A DNA stretch of 64,000 bases. Origin: Alitta virens. Lineage: Eukaryota > Annelida > Polychaeta > Phyllodocida > Nereididae. The stretch spans positions 35,505,204 through 35,569,203 of the forward strand of contig OW028582.1 of assembly GCA_932294295.1 (NCBI GenBank), written 5' to 3'. Below are positions 38,574-53,411 of this stretch, piece after piece. A program made the position numbers and the translations under genes. Below the pieces are notes generated by a model. It did no database searches, had not been told where the DNA came from, and worked only from the letters and a program-made list of their open reading frames with translations. Every line of letters starts with the position of its first letter. Position 1 is the stretch's first letter.

Positions 38574-41500
38574 TCAACGTGGACAACAAGGGTTGTCGAC
38601 CATGAGAACAACATCAATTCCATAGATTTCCACAAGTTCCATAAGGAATGCTCGGTCGGTAACAGGGTCCAGCCCCATAGAACGCATGTGTTCCGAGGTC
38701 AACGTCCTGTCTTGGGACATTGAGATGTCGAGCAGGGTGTGGAATAATCGGTCATTCTGTTCTTGGAAGAACCTGAAATTAAAACGTGAATTATAAAAAC
38801 AGTGTCATTTTGTAAAGAGAATATGTGTAATTATTGTGGTCTCTTGACAGACCATGTTTAGTTTCGGTCTAACTGTGAAACACATGAATCATAACTTGAT
38901 AATTTTAAGTTTTACTCCAAATACTTCAAATTTCTTGAGCACTAAAATATCGCATATCATCTACCACTTTTACAATTTCCAAATCGTTTACCTGTATGAC
39001 TATGGCAGTTTCATTTAATTAACAGGTACAGGAACTAATGAATCATTTATTAAAAGAGTCAAGCGCACACGCTCGACAGAAAGGTAAAAAACGACGCAAA
39101 CACGCTTCTGAACGGAACGACGTGCTGTCCCGTCCAAAAGGTGCACACAATTGACTCGACACATGTGCTATCTCGAGGGAACTCCCTAGACTACAGGGAA
39201 GTGAAATAGAATTTGGTAGAGAAGATCCCCTAGCATCAGGACACAAAAATAATTAAATTTCTGCTTAATTTCCTTATTGCTAGAGCCACAAAATTAAGAC
39301 AACCATTGGGAGTATTAAGTGGCCGTAATAACTCATAATATTGTGGTCTTGATTCAGGAACTATTTTGCATTGTAATCACAGATCTAGCACCCAGTTGGG
39401 TTTTGCTGTACAATGAAAGAGCAGATTAAATCCAACCCTTACATTGTGAACATTTCCTCCTCTTCATAGGACTCTTCATTATCTACATAGCCAACCCTCA
39501 GTTCAGATCTGAAAAATATATTATCCACAGTTAACAAATCAACATAAAGTAGCGTGACATTAAGTCAATGACTCTCAACTTTTAATGTCAGTGAATCTCA
39601 CATTCAGTTTAATCTCACCTCATGTTTTGCAGTTTCCGATACTTCTCCATGTCCCCCTCGCTGACTCGTAATAGGTCTCTCAAGACTGGAATGTGGGTTT
39701 TTATGTTCTGATTGTCAACATAGACGTCATATAAGTTTGTTTTAGTTTCTAGGATTTTTTCTGTTGTACCTGCAATAAATACATATACCTTGGTAAATGG
39801 TAATTGGTAAAATTAAAACTGTCTAAAAAAACATATGAGCCGGCAGAGTAGCCAAAAATCAACCTGTAATTATAGTGCTAAATACTCTTTCATTAGGACC
39901 CCTTTTTGTATTTGTATAGATAGGTTAAGTTTGAATAAAAGTGGGGGGGAGGATCAACATTGAGGTTATACAATAAAATTAGATGATCCAGTGATTTGGC
40001 AAAATAAATTTCATGGTATTTTGCTTTGTTTTTGCTCATTAAAATACTACAATTCACTTATATTTTGTCAGTTAAGAACTTTTCAAAGTTTTCCTTGACA
40101 AATTTACTTACATGCAATATAAGCCAACTCCGTTTCAAGTGTCTCTATGTCCGCAACATTGACGTAAAAATGTGGAACGACTTGACGGTCATTCCATCTG
40201 TTTCCTAAACTATGGTTACCAAGGCAACAAGCACAATAAACTGCAAGAAAAGGAAAGACCCAATTATATAATGTATATTATTTTCATGATAACAATAATT
40301 TTCAACATAATTATTGCAGTGAACAGACAGAAATTTACTTACCCCGATAACAAACTTCTCCAATAGGAGGGGGTGAGAAAAACAATATACGCTTTTGCAG
40401 AAGAATATATTTCCACAGAATAAATATTTTTTCCCCGAAGAATTTCAAAAATTGTGAAAAGCAACCTGTAGGATGGGTGACCTGGAAAAGAAATTTACAA
40501 AATTGGCATTTTCTCAGATCCATTTCTTGCTAATTATAAATTTAGATAACATATAATTACATAGATGTCGAGAATTCATTAAGCTTAACAAGCTAACAAA
40601 ATTCAAAGAATAAACAAGGACGTGCATACATAAAGGAATGTCCCATCTTTATGATCATTGGTTTTCTATTATTATATTATTTATAACTTACCCTGAGATC
40701 AGTGTTGTCCAGTGAAGATGTAGAGGGAGACTCTGGAATACTGTTTAAATTTAGAGAAGAATCGCTGGCTGGTAACATGCCTTTCTTGTCTTGATAAAAT
40801 GCTTCCAATTGGGTGTATATGCCAGGCGTTTCCAACTGATGTCTACAAGAGAGAAAGGCAAGTAAATATTAAGTTGAGATCTAGTCTTGAATATCTGTAT
40901 AAATAAATAGATAAATTAATGAACGAATAACCTTGTCAGATAGCTTTACAACTGACAGTCGTATGCACCAAAGACACTCATTCTGAACTATGACTTAGTT
41001 TTCATTGCCGCCACCAGTTGGTCAATTAAATAAAAGAAAAGGGTGACCATGTAAGTACAACAATGTACAATCATTACCAATTCAAGTGCTTGTGCATCTA
41101 AATCACTTGTTAGTTGGTGCATGATTCTACCTTTCTAGAATTATTAACCTCCGTGATACGGTCAATGGGGAGAAAAAGTAACAGAGCCTACAGGGGGCAC
41201 TACGACCATAGCATATATTAGTACCCTGAAAAGACAATAAGATGACGTCACTGCATAATTGTTGCATGGATGACGACACAGAATAGATGACGTCATTAAA
41301 CAATACTGATCTGCTACAGTGTCAGTGACCTCTTGTGTTACTTTTTCTCCCCCCATATCTAGGTTGACTGACTGAGTACTATAAAAATAAGGATTTTGCT
41401 GAAAAATTTGCAAATTATTTGAGCAATCCTCAAAATGTACAATTTCCATTCCATTTTCTTTAAAATATTCATCATAAAGTATTTGTAATAGCATCTCACA

Positions 41501-43869
41501 GTAACCTCCAATACCTTTTCAAAATATTACCATCAACATGTCTGTCGGCTACCACCATTAATCCTTATCAGCAATTTTAATTTCCATGAAACCAACGCTA
41601 CCAATCACCAATTTATAAAGTGTCTCATAATAAAGTCAAGTGTATGAACATATTACCCATTAGCTAGGTGGTTAATTTGTAATTGCTGCCTGTAAATAAG
41701 TCATGTAAAATATGAAGAATATGACTACAAGAATAAAACTAATATAACACAATATTTATCTCGTTTGCTTGCTTGCAAACACCGAACTTTGTAGATGTAT
41801 GAATCTGGCAACTTCAATAGTTACTTTTTAGTTACGTTTGGCAGTGTTTAGCTACATGTCAGTTACTGTTTAGTTACTTTAAAATGTGAACAAAGTTACT
41901 TCATCCTGCTACTTTTCATGCAGTTACTTCCAGTTATTATTTAGTTCCTGCAATGTACTTGAACTCAGCAGCTTTTCAGTTACATTCCCAAATATAGTCG
42001 ACATTCCCAATACAGTCAACGTTCCCAAATACAGTCAGGGTTGTTCCATTTAAACTCAGCAGCTTTTCAGTTACTTTCCCAAATACAGTCAACATTCCCA
42101 AATACAGTTGACATTCCCAAATACATTGTACAGTCAACATTTCCAAATACAGACATTTAGTTCCATCAACAGTTTGCTCATTGTCAGGTTAGTTACTTTT
42201 CAGTAAAGTTCGGCTATTTTGTATTCAAGCAAGTAACCACTCAAACTGAAAGAGAATGACTGGTTGGCAAAAGTAGATGCCAGATTTTTTTTGTATTTTA
42301 TGATCATAATGATGGGGCCTTTTGTAGTGACACCAATTTATGTTTCTTCTGTAACCACAACTCACCTCACTTGAGTTTCTAAAAACTGCATGTGACGATA
42401 CAGGACCGTGTAGGAAGGGGCCAAAATTCCGACAGACTTCATTCGAGCTCCTCTTTCAATCTCACTCTCCACCTTCATGTTTTGGAAACAAGCCAGACCA
42501 TACAGATTTCTGTGTTTGAAGTAACTGAAATATGAAATAGAGCTTTTAATACAAAGTAACATCAATGAATAACAGAGGGTTGTAAGCCACTGACCCATTT
42601 GTAGTCTATTTGTGTACAAAGTTTTGGAATGTTAAGATGTGTGACATGACATTTATGCAGACTCAGGACTTGCATTCATTTGGCACATATGATTATATTA
42701 TGATTAATGTCACACATCTATAAGTATGATGATGCATTCTGAACAATAAAATGACAATTTCATTGTAATGATCAAAATTTCAAGTTATATCTCTTATATG
42801 AATCCAATTTACCTAACTGAATCATCATAATGTCATATCATGCAATATAAAGGGATAAACAATTTAAACAAACATAGAGGCTGGAGCAGGATGTGTACAT
42901 TGATATTTGATCCATATTTAATCTGATAATCATATGATAATGCCCATGTACTGATCAAATCTGGAATTTCAATTCACACAGTTCAAAGTTATTGTACATC
43001 GAGTGATATTTACAAAAACAAAATGTCATAATTTCCTTCACAATGGATAATCATATGATTAAAGGATGTATCTTGTTCTGATCTTATGTAAAAACTGACT
43101 TTTCTGTACAATGTATCAATTTAAATTTACGTACACAAAATCTGAGAGTAATGTGTGAGAGCCGCTTGCCATGGCTTTGAACTCGACACCCTCTAGATCT
43201 GAATCCTCCGGTATACACCATTCTATCAAATTACCTGGAAAATACAATGTTTTTAGCTCATCATAATTACAAAATTAAACAATTGGCATTTTATGTATAG
43301 GTCTATGGGCACCAACATAAACCTTATTGAACTCAAATTAAGGGGTTGTCCACATTACTCAAGTGGTATAATAAGCTGGCATATCCCATTTATATGTACA
43401 CTATAAATATATATAGTACTACATGATATAACATGAATATGATATGAATTTGGAGTATGTATTCAGAATCAGTCACATTAAAACAAGATTAGATTCTATG
43501 AACTTTTGAAAAATGGGGCCAGCCAACACCTTGGACTGTGCAATTCGCTGCATACACAGTCATGTTCTTGAACAAACAACGACATTAATCTAGAATCCCA
43601 AATTAACCCAACATATGGAACATAGAACATAAGCAATTCCTACCAGCTTTTGTGTCAAAGGCCACAACAAAAACGTTGACAACTTTGTCATCCGTCAAAC
43701 TGGAGCTATTTGCCCCCCTAATGCCTGACAAGCTGTCTCCTTCTTCTGTCACATTGTGGTTGACACCTGTCAGTCTCTGGCTGTCATAAACGTTTCTAGA
43801 TTTTCCTCTTGCATAAGGAGAAAAATCGGTTTCTTCTTCGTCATCTAAGAGTGGTCTTCTCTCTTCCAT
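38574..43869 (-). CDS. DENND11: DENND11 (LCHN) DENN-domain protein
   Basis: Nine exons on the minus strand: 43644-43869, 43135-43234, 42366-42524, 40692-40842, 40343-40481, 40112-40240, 39619-39769, 39443-39508 and 38574-38772. All are in phase and give 439 residues, close to vertebrate LCHN. Diagnostic segments are [99 protein letters not shown] and the C-terminus [20 protein letters not shown] proteins usually act as Rab guanine-nucleotide exchange factors; for LCHN the substrate is not settled, and it has been linked to neurites. The ATG at 43869 ([13 protein letters not shown]) was chosen; an in-frame ATG lies 39 bases upstream. Exon 4 encodes a Ser/Pro-rich insertion ([13 protein letters not shown]). 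No defects were seen. Confidence 0.95.
41163..41354. mobile_element. Inverted-repeat element in DENND11 intron 3
   Basis: GGGGAGAAAAAGTAACA at 41167-41183 is mirrored by TGTTACTTTTTCTCCCC near 41335-41352. Two TGACGTCA palindromes (41243-41250, 41288-41295) lie inside. The interior TGACGTCATTAAACAAT is shared with 61940-62126. Confidence 0.65.
41985..42150. repeat. Tandem CATTCCCAAATACAGT repeat in DENND11 intron 3
   Basis: At least six imperfect copies of ACATTCCCAAATACAGTC(A/G)A occur. They are preceded (41815-41985) by repeated CAGTTACTTTTCAGTTAC motifs. Confidence 0.7.
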
Positions 43870-46800
43870 GTTTGTGAACAGACTGGTGGCGCCCGCTATA
43901 ATGCACAAAGGCGCCCTCTAAGGGATTTCCTGGCCCATGCTGTTTTGGCTATTTAGAAGCACCCTTTGTTGAAGGGGCCGTTTGAGTACTACCAAATTCC
44001 ATATACTGTACTACCCCTGGAAGCATGTCGACCTGCTGTCCTGTTGCGTGAGAGTCAGTGAGAGTCAGTGGGAGGGGGAGGAGGGGAGAAGGATTGGTCT
44101 CATGGGGAGGCGGCTTTGGTGAGACCCAGTTCGTTCCAATTCCCCTCAGACCCTGGTCTTCCTCTGGATACGGAACACTATGTGAATTGAGGTTCAGCTT
44201 CAACTCTTCATGTACTTGCGCGCTGCCCCTAGTACTGAGTTTGAGTGCTGATGTACCAATATTTAGCTATTATTGTGAAAATTGACTATGAGTGCTGAAC
44301 CATTTTTGTATGTTTTATTGTATAATGTAAAACAGCCTATAAAGCTGGTGTTATATTCCAAACCCCTTCTGGAAAGTTGGCCCCTTCACCTGGAAGTCCT
44401 TTAGCAAACCTGCTTTCTTCTATGCTATGCCGAGCGGAAAAGGCGGACTTGCTTCAACATTGTTCAACCTTCAGTCTAGAAGTCTCTTAAAGGACTCGAT
44501 CATTGATGGCACATTTTCTGAGCTCTTGGGTAGGTTATTCCACCAATTAGGTGCAGCTGCTGCAAAAGACCTGCCACCATACGATTTTGTTCTTGTGGAT
44601 GGTTGGTTCAGATGCAGGTTGACAAAACGCAGACATTATTTAGGTGAACATTTTTGGTGAAGGGAAAAGTTCATGACAACTTCCAATGACTGTCCTCCAT
44701 CCCTGACCAAATAAAAAATAAATTGACTCCCACATGTGTATTAGTACTCAGTAACCATAGATGTGTATATCTGCAATGAAGCTTTGGTATAGATATTGCC
44801 TGTTAAATTACAGATCCGTGGCTATTCCAATGGCCTGGTTTAATATGCAACCAGGAGCTAATAATAAGGCAATTTGAGGTTGTAACGTACATCCTGTAAT
44901 TAATTGTTATCATTAACTCATGCCAGTAATAAAATAAATTTCGTTTTTGCATCTAGTCATGTATTGTACTGAAATGACTGAAATTGTGACTATACAGCCT
45001 ATTCAGACTTAATTAGGGCTCTATATAGATTCAAACAATACAAAGGCCAATGCAGTCTAAACCTAATTTCGTAGACTCAATGGTCATGTAGACCATGTAG
45101 TAAAGTGAAGATTTTAAGGTTAGCTGAGGGTGTGCTGCACATGCCACCTATATTTTGTGTAAGTTTGCTGCGGATTGCACAAGAGGGCAGCACGAGTCAG
45201 CAGTCGTGCATGCGTGACGCGTCTCAGTGAGAAGTCAACAATAATTCAGGTAGGAGTGTACCGATCTAAGGCTGACTCTCCAAAATTATCCGCTGTTTTC
45301 CACAACTTTTTGGCTTTAACTGGTAAGTGAAACTATGCAAACTTGTGTACAATATTCTATAGCGTCTTTTTGCAGTGTTTTTACTTGCTGGATTCGTCTA
45401 GATTTGTGTTTGTGCACGTTTGAAGTTTTACAAAACTTCTGTCAAACTTTCTTGACCCAAGTTCTGAGTTCATCACAGAACGAGGTGCTAGTGAAATATT
45501 TACATGTTAACTTGGCACAACTAAATTTAACGCAAATTTATGAATTATCGAGTGATTTCGAACAGTGCATTCCCCCATGGATTATGCACACTGTTGTCTG
45601 TATTTGTATAACTAGAGTTTGACAGCTGCCAGTATGTTGATTTGACAGTTGTGGGTTATTTATAGCCCCAGCCCACAGGGTTATGCTGCTTATGCTGGAA
45701 ACTCTGCTCAAGCATACTCAGCTAAAAACTCAGGGAATTAGTTATTCCTTGCATATATATATATTGTTCCGCATGAGCAATGACAGTGTATAAAAGATAG
45801 GATAATTTTATTGTATTGTAGGCCTATCATACCTATAGATATTATTTAATGAATTACTCTATCACCAAAAAGTAAAAAAAATTCACGAAAGTTGCAATTG
45901 TTTCAAGTTATGATAGGCATGGTCGCATGGATGGTTCATTTCGACTCGGGTGAGTGATCATGATAGCAGCTATATACCCTGACCAATTTACATTAACATT
46001 AAATTTTAGTGATATATCTATAAGAGATGCTGATTAAATCAGTTAAATAAAATATGTGGGGAAAATAAACTATCTTATAAGTACATGGCCAATTGTGCCA
46101 CATGCATTTGGTCATGTAGTAGTTCTTTTTCCATTTTGAAAGACAATTTTTTACCCCCATTTTCTGCCTAATGCTACCCTAAGTGTCTATTGTAATACAT
46201 GACCCTGAAATTGTATAGCTTTTACAGAACACAGGGTCATTATAGAACAAAGTTGTCAAAGGCCATTATAACCCTTAGCAGGGCACACAAAAATGCTATT
46301 GTAAAAGAGGTGAGGCGCTTGTACATGGAGTAAAAGTAGCAGAAAGAATGCAAGGTTATTTTCTCTTCTAAAAAATTGTCGGGCATATGGCAAAAATATA
46401 GACTTGCACTCTGTCTGTAAAAGATCTCTGGTAGCAGCCCGTTTGTGGGTAGTGCTAGGTACAAGTATCATGTTTATATAGACTGTGGAATGCATGTAAT
46501 GTAATAAATAAATAGCTATATTCATACTTTTTAAACATTCTGAAGATGACGAGTCTTCATGATCTGACTATCTTGAAATGGATAACCTTGTAAAATAACA
46601 AGATTCTTTTACATTGATAAATCAGGAGCAATTGAATATTTTTGAGCACCTAATTAACATATTTTTGTCACATCTTTTAGATATTGTAAATTATGTGAGT
46701 TACTAATTAATTTATATCATTCATCATAGCTCTGATGACAACACAATTTCTCATGCACTGATGTAATTAATATTGCAAAGATTAAAAAAAAAAGAAAAAC

Positions 46801-48879
46801 TTGTCACATCACATGCTCAAAAAACAGCCCATGGAAATAGTACATGCTCTGATGACACGATATCATGAAAACTATTAATCATCTGTAGAGTAAACTTGCA
46901 TCTTCCGATCATGCTGTTTACTGTACATGTCACTTCATGATCAAACTTAAGTCATGTCTATATGAGGATTACTCATGCCGGATCTTGTTGTAAATATGAC
47001 CTACTTTTAAATTTATGACCTGTATGAACTAATGGTTTTTGTATGTATACCCTAAAGCAAGTATCTGAAGTGACAAATAGAATTATTTTGCTCCATCTGC
47101 ATTCTTGCTTGAAAGCTGTATAGTATAAAGTGCTATACACACATATTTACCTAATGCAAAGAAAAATTACTGTGAAATATTTTGCTGAATTTAGCCAAAT
47201 ATTGATTTTGTACAAGAAATACTGTGCAGCTATTGATTTGGAGATTAATAATGATATTGTACAAGAAATAAGCTTGCTGTTTATAATTTATTTATTTATA
47301 ATTTATTATAATTTAACCAGGCTTTAATGTACAAAAAATAGAAATGTTATGCTAATATACAGTGACTGAATAATATCTTATTTTGTATAAATTTGAAATG
47401 AATATTATACTGTAGAATATAAATAGGAACATTGGGCAGGAATGCAGTTGTTAGGATTTGGCAAAAAGAACCCCAAGAAGGGGTAATGAATGAATGAAAT
47501 TTTAACATGTACATCACAAAGGACATGAAATATGTATTTTTTAATATACCCAAAAAAGTATTTGAATCCAAATTAAAGTTGTTAATCAAGTTGGTCTTTA
47601 TAGTTGGGTGGTCTTTTGGGCTATATGGTTAACTAAAGTGCGGAAACTGTATGTTTTGTGCATGCATTTATAATAACATAATAACATGGTTGTATTTGAA
47701 TGTGCATTACTCGGCTGCAAAATGTTTGGCAAATGTTTGCTTAATGTTTCTGCATAATGTAGCTCAGCTGGAGTACAATTAATGCATTGAATGTGGACAA
47801 GTAGAGCTGACCCAGTAACAATGAGTAAACAAGCTCAGTAAGCTCCATCTGTTTCTTTCTGAAACATCAAACCAGGTGATTTAGAATTGTTTAATAGATT
47901 CTAGAGTTGTAACTCACAAGGGAGCATTCGACTGTCTAAACGCAGATCAGTCAACTAATGGATAAGGTGTTTAATACATTGCAGAAGCTAAAAGATGTGA
48001 GGAATTTAGGGTACAACGGGTTAACTATTAAATTACTTGACCTTGACCCTAACATATATAATTTGACATACGAACAGAACCTTTGGAATAATGAAATTTG
48101 GAATAATGGACCTTCACATGTTAATACGCCTGTCAGTATCCAAGTACAGTATCAGAATATAGGGCTGTCGGAATAGTTATAGACCTCCTTGCTCTTAAAA
48201 CCGTCTCTCCACAATTTTAAGACCCAATCAGTATATTTTTTAACCAAAAATAAAAAAAGTGAGTGCACAAATATTTTGTAAACGAACCTGGTCTAGAATA
48301 GAGGCTGGCCAGTCATGTTTCAAGGCTGGCCAGTCATGTTTCAAGGCTGGCAAGGTCGGGGACCAGTGAACCAAGAGCCAGTCTACTCTGCCAGTCTCTG
48401 GGCTCCATTACACGAATTTTTCACGAGTTTAATTCTCTAATAAACACCGGTGTTGTTCACTGTTCAGACTAAAGAAATGGCATCCTCTGAAGCTATAGAT
48501 GCCTGGGCTTGTAATAACAAACGTGATATTAAAGTTCTCATTCACCTGATGGGCCAGTGATAGCTGGGATCTTTTACTTGCCTCTACATCATGTACATAG
48601 ACCCCCAATACAATTCACATTGACATTCTCAAGTAGTCTTGTGTAATGGTCATGTTTGTTAGCTTTTGTTAGATCCCCAACTGAGTGCCTATAACTTGAG
48701 CCTTCCAAGAATGTGGCTCATGTGGACATTGATGAGACAGAAGGGTTTGGGTTCATCTTGGTAAAATGTTCTCCTGTGGAGAGGTTAAATAGAGCTTTTA
48801 AAAGAGTTGACTAGTATGAAGATGTCATTCATTATGAAGACATTTTAGACACTGACTTTGGTGTGGTATATATGAGTAT

Positions 48880-48960
48880 AGGTGGTGCTGTGGTCACTGG
48901 TCAAGTGACATATGTGGGTTCAAACCAGCCATGGCACATTCCAGCTCATCATATACCGCA
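48880..48960 (+). mobile_element. SINE head remnant
   Basis: A GGTGCTGTGGTCACTGG A-box-like motif and a GTGGGTTCAAACC B-box-like motif lie about 30 bases apart, in tRNA order on the plus strand. Confidence 0.45.
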
Positions 48961-50186
48961 CCAGAGTGAAGGATAAAGTTCAAAATTTTGAAACCAATTG
49001 AGGAATCTACCACTGGGCCGTTGGATACTATGTATACTAGTATATAGCGTAATTGTTTAACAACTAAAGATATTTTATGTATCAAGTTATCTAACATTGC
49101 CGAAAAGCTATTAATTTAAGCCTTTGCTTTCATAGGTGTGTAAATATTACCTCCGTCAAGCCTTTGTTATGAAGTTATTACTAATTTCAAACTCATAAAC
49201 AGGAATACTTGTTAAAGCGCTCGTTAAACATTTGACCCTATTAATCCGAACATCCACGTGTGATCCTAATTAATCGAGAATAACGCCATGTCACTCGTAT
49301 TAATTTCAAGATCTTTAATGTCGTTTAATACCACAACCTTTAAAGAGGATCCAGCCTAGCTCAGAGCTATATTCGATGTAAGTATATGATCTATTGTGCC
49401 CAAGGCGATTGTGATTAAAGTAACAATCACTCATTGTTCGTCGTCATGGAAATCGGTCTGTTTCGTGAAACGTCCAGAAACATGGTTTGTTGGAGTGAAC
49501 AATTGAACAATTGATTGTAGACCTGGCTTGGATTTATAATTGAGAAAGTTTCATTGCTAGGAATTGGATTTACTTTCCACTTCGATGATGAAAAGTTGTA
49601 AGTAAAACATTGTTGTTGTTTTTTTTTTTCAAAGTAAAATGTGTAACAGGATTTGGTAATAATGAATGGGCCTTATTTATAACAGAAAATATAGAGAATG
49701 TGAAAATCAAATACTGAACTGACCTATATTTAATATCCAGGAACACTGTAGATCACATATGTGTATTATCTATCTGAGCAGCTTTGTCTTAATTGGGCTT
49801 CACTATAATCATTGAAAATTCCAGAACAGAACTCATAAATTGGATCTTCCTTAACTTAATAAACCGGTCTTGTTCAATCAAATAGCCAGACATATTTGAA
49901 TTTCGAGTATTGTAAGTGTATAGGATAAAGATAGGAGTCCTAGCGAGTCAGGTGGGTTTATGACTAACCCCTGCACAGGACCTTTAAAATTGGACTATTA
50001 TTTTGCTTATTTACAATGCTGGAATACTTTACACAGTACAAACATAATACATGCGCTGTGAATCGAATTGTATATATATGATACAGGGGAATACATAATT
50101 ATCATATGTTTACTTGTTTAATTAGGATTTCCTGTTTCATCGAAATCCTCAATCAGCTGATTGACAGATTTGGTTGTGGTTTATTT

Positions 50187-50214
50187 CGTATTATCGTATT
50201 AATACGATAATACG
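50187..50214. repeat. Perfect 28-base palindrome
   Basis: CGTATTATCGTATT is followed immediately by its exact reverse complement AATACGATAATACG. Confidence 0.95.
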
Positions 50215-50992
50215 TATTGCCTAGTAATTACTAGATAACTTTATTAATTAATGATCAATGTAATGGTGGTCAGGGATGGAAGTCTTAGATTATCAATATT
50301 GTACACGTTTACTATAATTCTGCATTAATACAGGATTACTCGAATAACACCCCCCCCCCCCGAATGGAGGACCACCTCAAAAAGGTTAACTGCCTTCCTA
50401 AAAAAATAAAGGCCTCCCTCAAATAGAAGCTCCCCTCCCCACTTGCAGACAATTTATTTGACCTATGAGCTGAGGTTAAGTCCAAGAATTTGAGGTCTTA
50501 TTACAGAGGTATTTTCGTAAGATTTTCACATTTTTTGGGTGTCCTTCATTGCCCCTAAAACAATAGAGGCCTACCTCCAAATAAGGCCCTGCTGAGATGC
50601 TCTCTTGAAAAATAGAAGGTAGGGCTTCTATTTGAGTAAATTTTGTACTATTAATGATTATCAGGGTCTAGAGGGAAACAAAAATAATACAAATTTACAA
50701 GAGGGACATATTTGGAATACAAATAACTGGACAGTCCAATGGATTGGCCTCACTTCGGGAGGTCTTGGGTTGGATTTCTTATGAAATGAATTAAATCACC
50801 GTTATAGGAAATAAAGTGTCTATGATGGGACTAGTAAAAGACCCCATCCGCAGGGTAAATGTGGCATGGTTTTGAGTCGTACTTGTTAAGTAGTCTCATC
50901 ATTGTAAAGCAGTTTAATCATCTCATCATTATGTGTGCTTTTGCGAGATGCGCTAATTTTGGGTGGGTGAGCTTGAAAACTGTTACGTGTAT

Positions 50993-51047
50993 GCAATACA
51001 ATACAATACAGAGCGATACAATACAATACCAATAGTCCAATACAATA
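50993..51047. repeat. (AATAC)n pentanucleotide microsatellite
   Basis: An interrupted CAATA/AATAC tract; shorter AATAC tracts recur at about 51580 and 51715. Confidence 0.9.
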
Positions 51048-51550
51048 CACGGATACTCTTTTCTGAACACCGAGTGCACAGTTATTATGCAAGTCCCTTT
51101 TTTGAGGATATTTGAGCAATAGTGGATTTTTATGGAAGGCTCTCTATATTTCCACCAGGTGGCTGTGAGAGAATACTGCAATTCTATTGGCTGAAAAAGT
51201 TCCCGCCCTTGTCTGTGATTGGCTGAAGCAAAGTGCATCCAAGCAGTAGTTTTTTTGGTGCATTTTAACTTATATTTGACACCTTATCATTCAGTTGATT
51301 TTTGTTATTTTTCTGAGAAAGTTATATTTACTGAATATTTTAGTTATGATCTTCTATGTCTGAAAAGCAAAATGAGTAACAAGAGGAGAAGAAAGACTAA
51401 TGCCATGCTGAATTCAGGGCTGCTCAGTGAAAAGACTCTATTAAGTGTCATTGTTACTTGAAAACATTTTGGTATATTGAAGGTATAAAGACATCTTCAG
51501 TAAAAATCATTGTCATTTGAGTGATGGTTCTTTTTAAACTGAAAAATGAT

Positions 51551-51852
51551 TTGGTCAAATTAAATAAAGATTTTATATACAATACAATACTCTAAACCTA
51601 CACACTTTTGAAATCAATTTGATCTTTTCAGGCTATAAAGTCTTGAGAGAAGGTACTATTTCTTTTAGCTGTTTAGCTGTCTCTGGCCTGTGGTCAAATT
51701 AAATAAAGATTATATATACAATACAATACAATACAAGACTTCTAAACCTACAGCTGCACACTTTTGAAATCAATTTGATCTTTTCATCCTATATAGTCTT
51801 GAGAGAGGATAGTCTCAGGATACTATTTCTCTTAGCCTTCTATAGCCTGTGG
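51551..51852. repeat. Tandem duplication of about 145 bases
   Basis: TGGTCAAATTAAATAAAGAT through CTTGAGAGA and a following CCTG occur twice, in 51551-51690 and 51693-51852. The copies differ in AATAC repeat number and small indels. Confidence 0.8.
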
Positions 51853-52149
51853 ACTTGAGCAACTCAGTACAAGAGCTTAACAAAGTAATACATTCAACAC
51901 TGAGAACATGAGATAGTGCAGGGGTGGAATGGTTTACCCCAGAAATAGGGCTCCCACCCCCACAATGAAGGGATAGGGTGACTGTGTTTGTATGTGGAAG
52001 CATAGAAATATAGAAAGAAGGCGTATAGTGTCTAACAGTCTTAGGTATAGTGTACGTATGATCTAGCAGCAAGAGCTGATCCGATATGAAACCTTGGGCG
52101 TATGTGTGCATTTATGACTATTGTATGTGTTTTTGATATTGTCCAAAAG

Positions 52150-52551
52150 GTGCACTGTCTGTCAAATTTGCACATTAAAATAATGATATAAATCAATACT
52201 GCCTTCTTGTCTCATGATATTTTTTTCCATTACATACCCACTTTAGCACAACAATTTAGTTTTAATTTATGATAAATAATATAAATATTAGTTTTTCATG
52301 CCATCAAAAACTCAATATGTAAACAAACCCAGCGATGACGTCACAATACTAAACAATGGTGATGATGTCATTTTCCATTGTGTTGCCAATGTTTTGGTTT
52401 GGATTATCTCTCAATGTATAGTTCATTTTTAAGTAATTAATGTCTTATAAAATCATTAATTCACAGAAATTTAGTGTGCCTTGATTAATAAAGGTAATTT
52501 TCAACTGTTTGATAGCATCTTAGAAAATTGCAAATTTGACAGACAGTGCAA
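52150..52551. mobile_element. About 400-bp inverted-repeat element (MITE-like)
   Basis: TGCACTGTCTGTCAAATTTG at 52151-52170 is mirrored exactly at 52531-52550. TGACGTCA (52336-52343) and TGATGTCA (52363-52370) lie near the centre. No open frame was seen; a target duplication was not identified. Confidence 0.65.
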
Positions 52552-53411
52552 CTTTAATTTTGTTGATGTTGATTGTATTTGTATAGTATATAGTCGACTT
52601 TTATGATGTGTTTTGTAGAATTATAATGTTACACCTTGATAATACCTCAGATAAACTACAGGTTATCCAAGAACAGATTCAGCAGAGCTCTAAAAATCGT
52701 TTTAGAAAATTTAAAACGGAGAAATATTTGAAGTTCTAGCATTGAAGCAGCATATATATCATGCATATAGTAATTTAGAATAAATGTATAGATTAATTGT
52801 TTTTGCACCATTTGTTTGACATGTAGCTAATTCTTCCTAACAAGCCAAATGTATATTATTTTACTTTCTTGTACTAAATTGACCAACATTGTCCACTGAT
52901 ATATAAATTTTTTTTTAGTAATCTGGTCATATGATATTTATTTTTGGTATTATTGTCATATCATTATGATCTTATTATGTTTTTAATCCGACGCAAAACT
53001 GCATATTTATCTTGACAGTAATGTAAGGATCTTTCATAGTCTATATGATAAATCTTTTTTGTATGATTAATAAATCATAACTTATAAATCCTGGCTATAT
53101 CAAGATTATGAAAAATCAATGAAGTATAAATGCATGAACTTGCAGGGATTTCTCCCAACTTTGAAAATGATTAATGGTTGGATAGATTGTACAGTAAATG
53201 ATCATCTGAAAATTAGCCACAAATAATCATTAATAATCAAGTACAAAATTAGATCAGCCACATGGCTATTGGATTAGCATAATGCTACGTGGCTAATGCT
53301 AGATGAAAGAAAATTATTACGAGTAAATTAAATTATAAGATATATGAAAACATTGATAGATCTATATTTTGTAGTTTGAGGGTCCAGCGATCTAGATGTG
53401 TTGACCATTAT

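Noticed and set aside
44427..44660. 77-codon plus-strand open frame (contains LGAAAAKDLPPYDF)
   Set aside because: It looked protein-like, but I could not assign a family or exon context; it may be a repeat fragment.
47958..48176. 72-codon plus-strand open frame
   Set aside because: No recognised domain, no splice sites in a consistent phase, and its composition is like the surroundings; kept only as a note.
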